From Aspidapion aeneum (taxonomy: Eukaryota; Arthropoda; Insecta; Coleoptera; Brentidae): a DNA stretch of 64,000 bases. A program made the translations under genes and the position numbers. Positions within the stretch are counted from its first letter, which is position 1, and every line of letters starts with the position of its first letter. The notes under the pieces were generated by a model. That model was not told the origin of the DNA, did not search any database, and saw nothing but the letters and a program-made list of their open reading frames with translations. This document shows, in pieces, positions 63,173 to 64,000 of this stretch. The stretch covers positions 56,658,108-56,722,107 of the forward strand of contig OY755044.1 in NCBI GenBank assembly GCA_963576565.1. Direction: 5' to 3'.

Positions 63173-63889
63173 CGCACTTATGTGAGCAATCGGGTTTCTT
63201 TAATACAGGACAAAATACCTGCCTCTTCCTGGTTTTATGTTCCATCTAAACAAAATCCTGCTGATGTAGGTTCGCGAGGAATGCTACCCTCCGATTTAGT
63301 AAACTGTTCCTTATGGTGGGCGGCCCCAGTTTTAACTGATCCTAATTTTCCACCTTTAGAACCTATTTCATTTTGCGAAACCAGCGAAGTTTCTCTAGAA
63401 CAGCGTCCTGTAGTTCAAGTGACGTCTGCTACCACTGTTCCTAACATTCTCGACTCTCTTATTCAAGATAAGTCTTCTTTAGACGAATCTACCCGCATTC
63501 TTGCTTACGTTCTACGATTTATCAATAATTGTCGTTCTCAAAAACTCAAAAAACATAAATTTTCTGGGAATTTATCTTCATTTGAATTATACAACTCAAC
63601 TTTGCAATTTGTAAAACATACTCAATCCCTCTATTTTTCAAAAGAGTACCTTCATACTTTACATCAGAAAGTTAAATGGCACAAGTCTTCTCCAGGTCTT
63701 AAGCCTGGTACTCTGGTTGTGATCAAACAAGATAATGTGTCTTCTTTAAACTGGCCAATGGGACGCATTATTGAAACTTTTCCGGGTTCTGACGGAATTG
63801 TTCGGGTAGCAACGGTTAGAACAGGGGATGGTGTTTTTAAAAGACCAGCTGTTAAGTTATGCCCATTACCAATTGAACACAATCTCTAA
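63173..63889 (+). pseudogene. pol: BEL/Pao pol C-terminus, integrase core deleted
   Basis: Same frame as the preceding part, after the TGA. YVPSKQNPADVGSRG is the usual block after RNase H. About 120 residues later LQFVKHTQSLYFSKE corresponds to the start of the integrase region. It is joined directly to YLHTLHQKVKWHKSSPGLKP, which belongs after the integrase catalytic domain, so the HHCC zinc site and the D,D-35-E core are gone. The C-terminal GTLVVIKQDN and WPMGRIIETFPGSDGIVRV are typical DUF5641. Ends at TAA 63887-63889, 28 bases before the 3' LTR. The coding part of the element is therefore structurally non-autonomous. Confidence 0.87.
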
Positions 63890-63917
63890 AATGCAGTGCA
63901 TTTTGGTGGGCGGCAAA

Positions 63918-64000
63918 TGGTCCGTACATCACTGTATATAAAAATTGTGTCGTCCCAAAATTTAAATAATAAATTAATAATTATAATTTTTCCTTTTAAA
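63918..64000 (+). repeat. 3' LTR of the BEL/Pao element, cut by the window
   Basis: First 73 bases identical to 58904-58976; bases 63991-64000 (tccttttaaa) no longer match the 5' LTR. Identity over the visible part suggests a fairly young insertion despite the coding damage. Confidence 0.85.

Larger units (their letters stand above)
58904..64000 (+). mobile_element. BEL/Pao LTR retrotransposon, deletion derivative, 3' end cut by the window
   Basis: The 73 bases at 58904-58976 are repeated exactly at 63918-63990 and mark the starts of the 5' and 3' LTRs. The polypurine-like ggtgggcggcaaa lies directly before the 3' LTR. Between the LTRs are a tandem-repeat leader, Gag with zinc knuckles, an aspartic protease, the A17-type region, RNase H and the C-terminal DUF5641-type domain, in BEL/Pao order. 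It is 5.0 kb from LTR start to LTR start. The RT palm and integrase core are missing, so it could move only with help from a complete relative. Confidence 0.92.

Overview
This is AT-rich, repeat-dense arthropod (most likely insect) nuclear DNA. Supporting signs are degenerate CCTAA-type runs, a BEL/Pao LTR retrotransposon, two insect-type non-LTR reverse transcriptases, many short TA- or TAA-flanked MITEs, and no operons, ribosome-binding sites or bacterial genes. I found no convincing host gene, tRNA, rRNA or CRISPR array. All recognisable coding sequence belongs to mobile elements, and every copy seen in full is broken.

The dominant feature is a giant palindrome. Positions 1-25994 (left arm) are repeated in reverse complement at 27350-52877 (right arm) around a 1355-bp unique spacer (25995-27349). 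The left arm runs off the window, so the true arm is at least 25.5 kb. Mirror positions add to 52878 at the outer edge, 52869-52870 through most of the arm, 52860 just outside the tetranucleotide arrays and 53344 inside them. By eye the arms differ at roughly a dozen and a half bases plus a few small indels. The exception is a (CTGT)n/(ACAG)n array of 2888 bp on the left and 2415 bp on the right. Each arm holds, from outside in: a 5'-truncated non-LTR element; tandem and hairpin repeats; a family of ~140-bp tandem units that also forms fold-backs; several MITEs; a 2.7-kb composite transposon with elements nested inside it; the giant tetranucleotide array; and a second, badly decayed non-LTR element near the spacer. 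Every element therefore appears twice, in opposite orientation.

The right flank (52878-64000) is single copy here. It holds the 3' part of the outer non-LTR element with its target-site duplication, a short degenerate ACAG tract that looks like the ancestral form of the giant arrays, six ~142-bp tandem units, a 1.8-kb fold-back, and a complete 170-bp MITE inside a TA microsatellite. It ends with a BEL/Pao element (58904 to past the window end) that keeps Gag zinc knuckles, protease and RNase H but has lost the reverse-transcriptase palm and the integrase core.

The main question is whether the palindrome is a real genomic structure (recent inverted duplication, possibly kept uniform by gene conversion) or two haplotypes joined head to head by the assembler. 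The sequence alone does not settle this.
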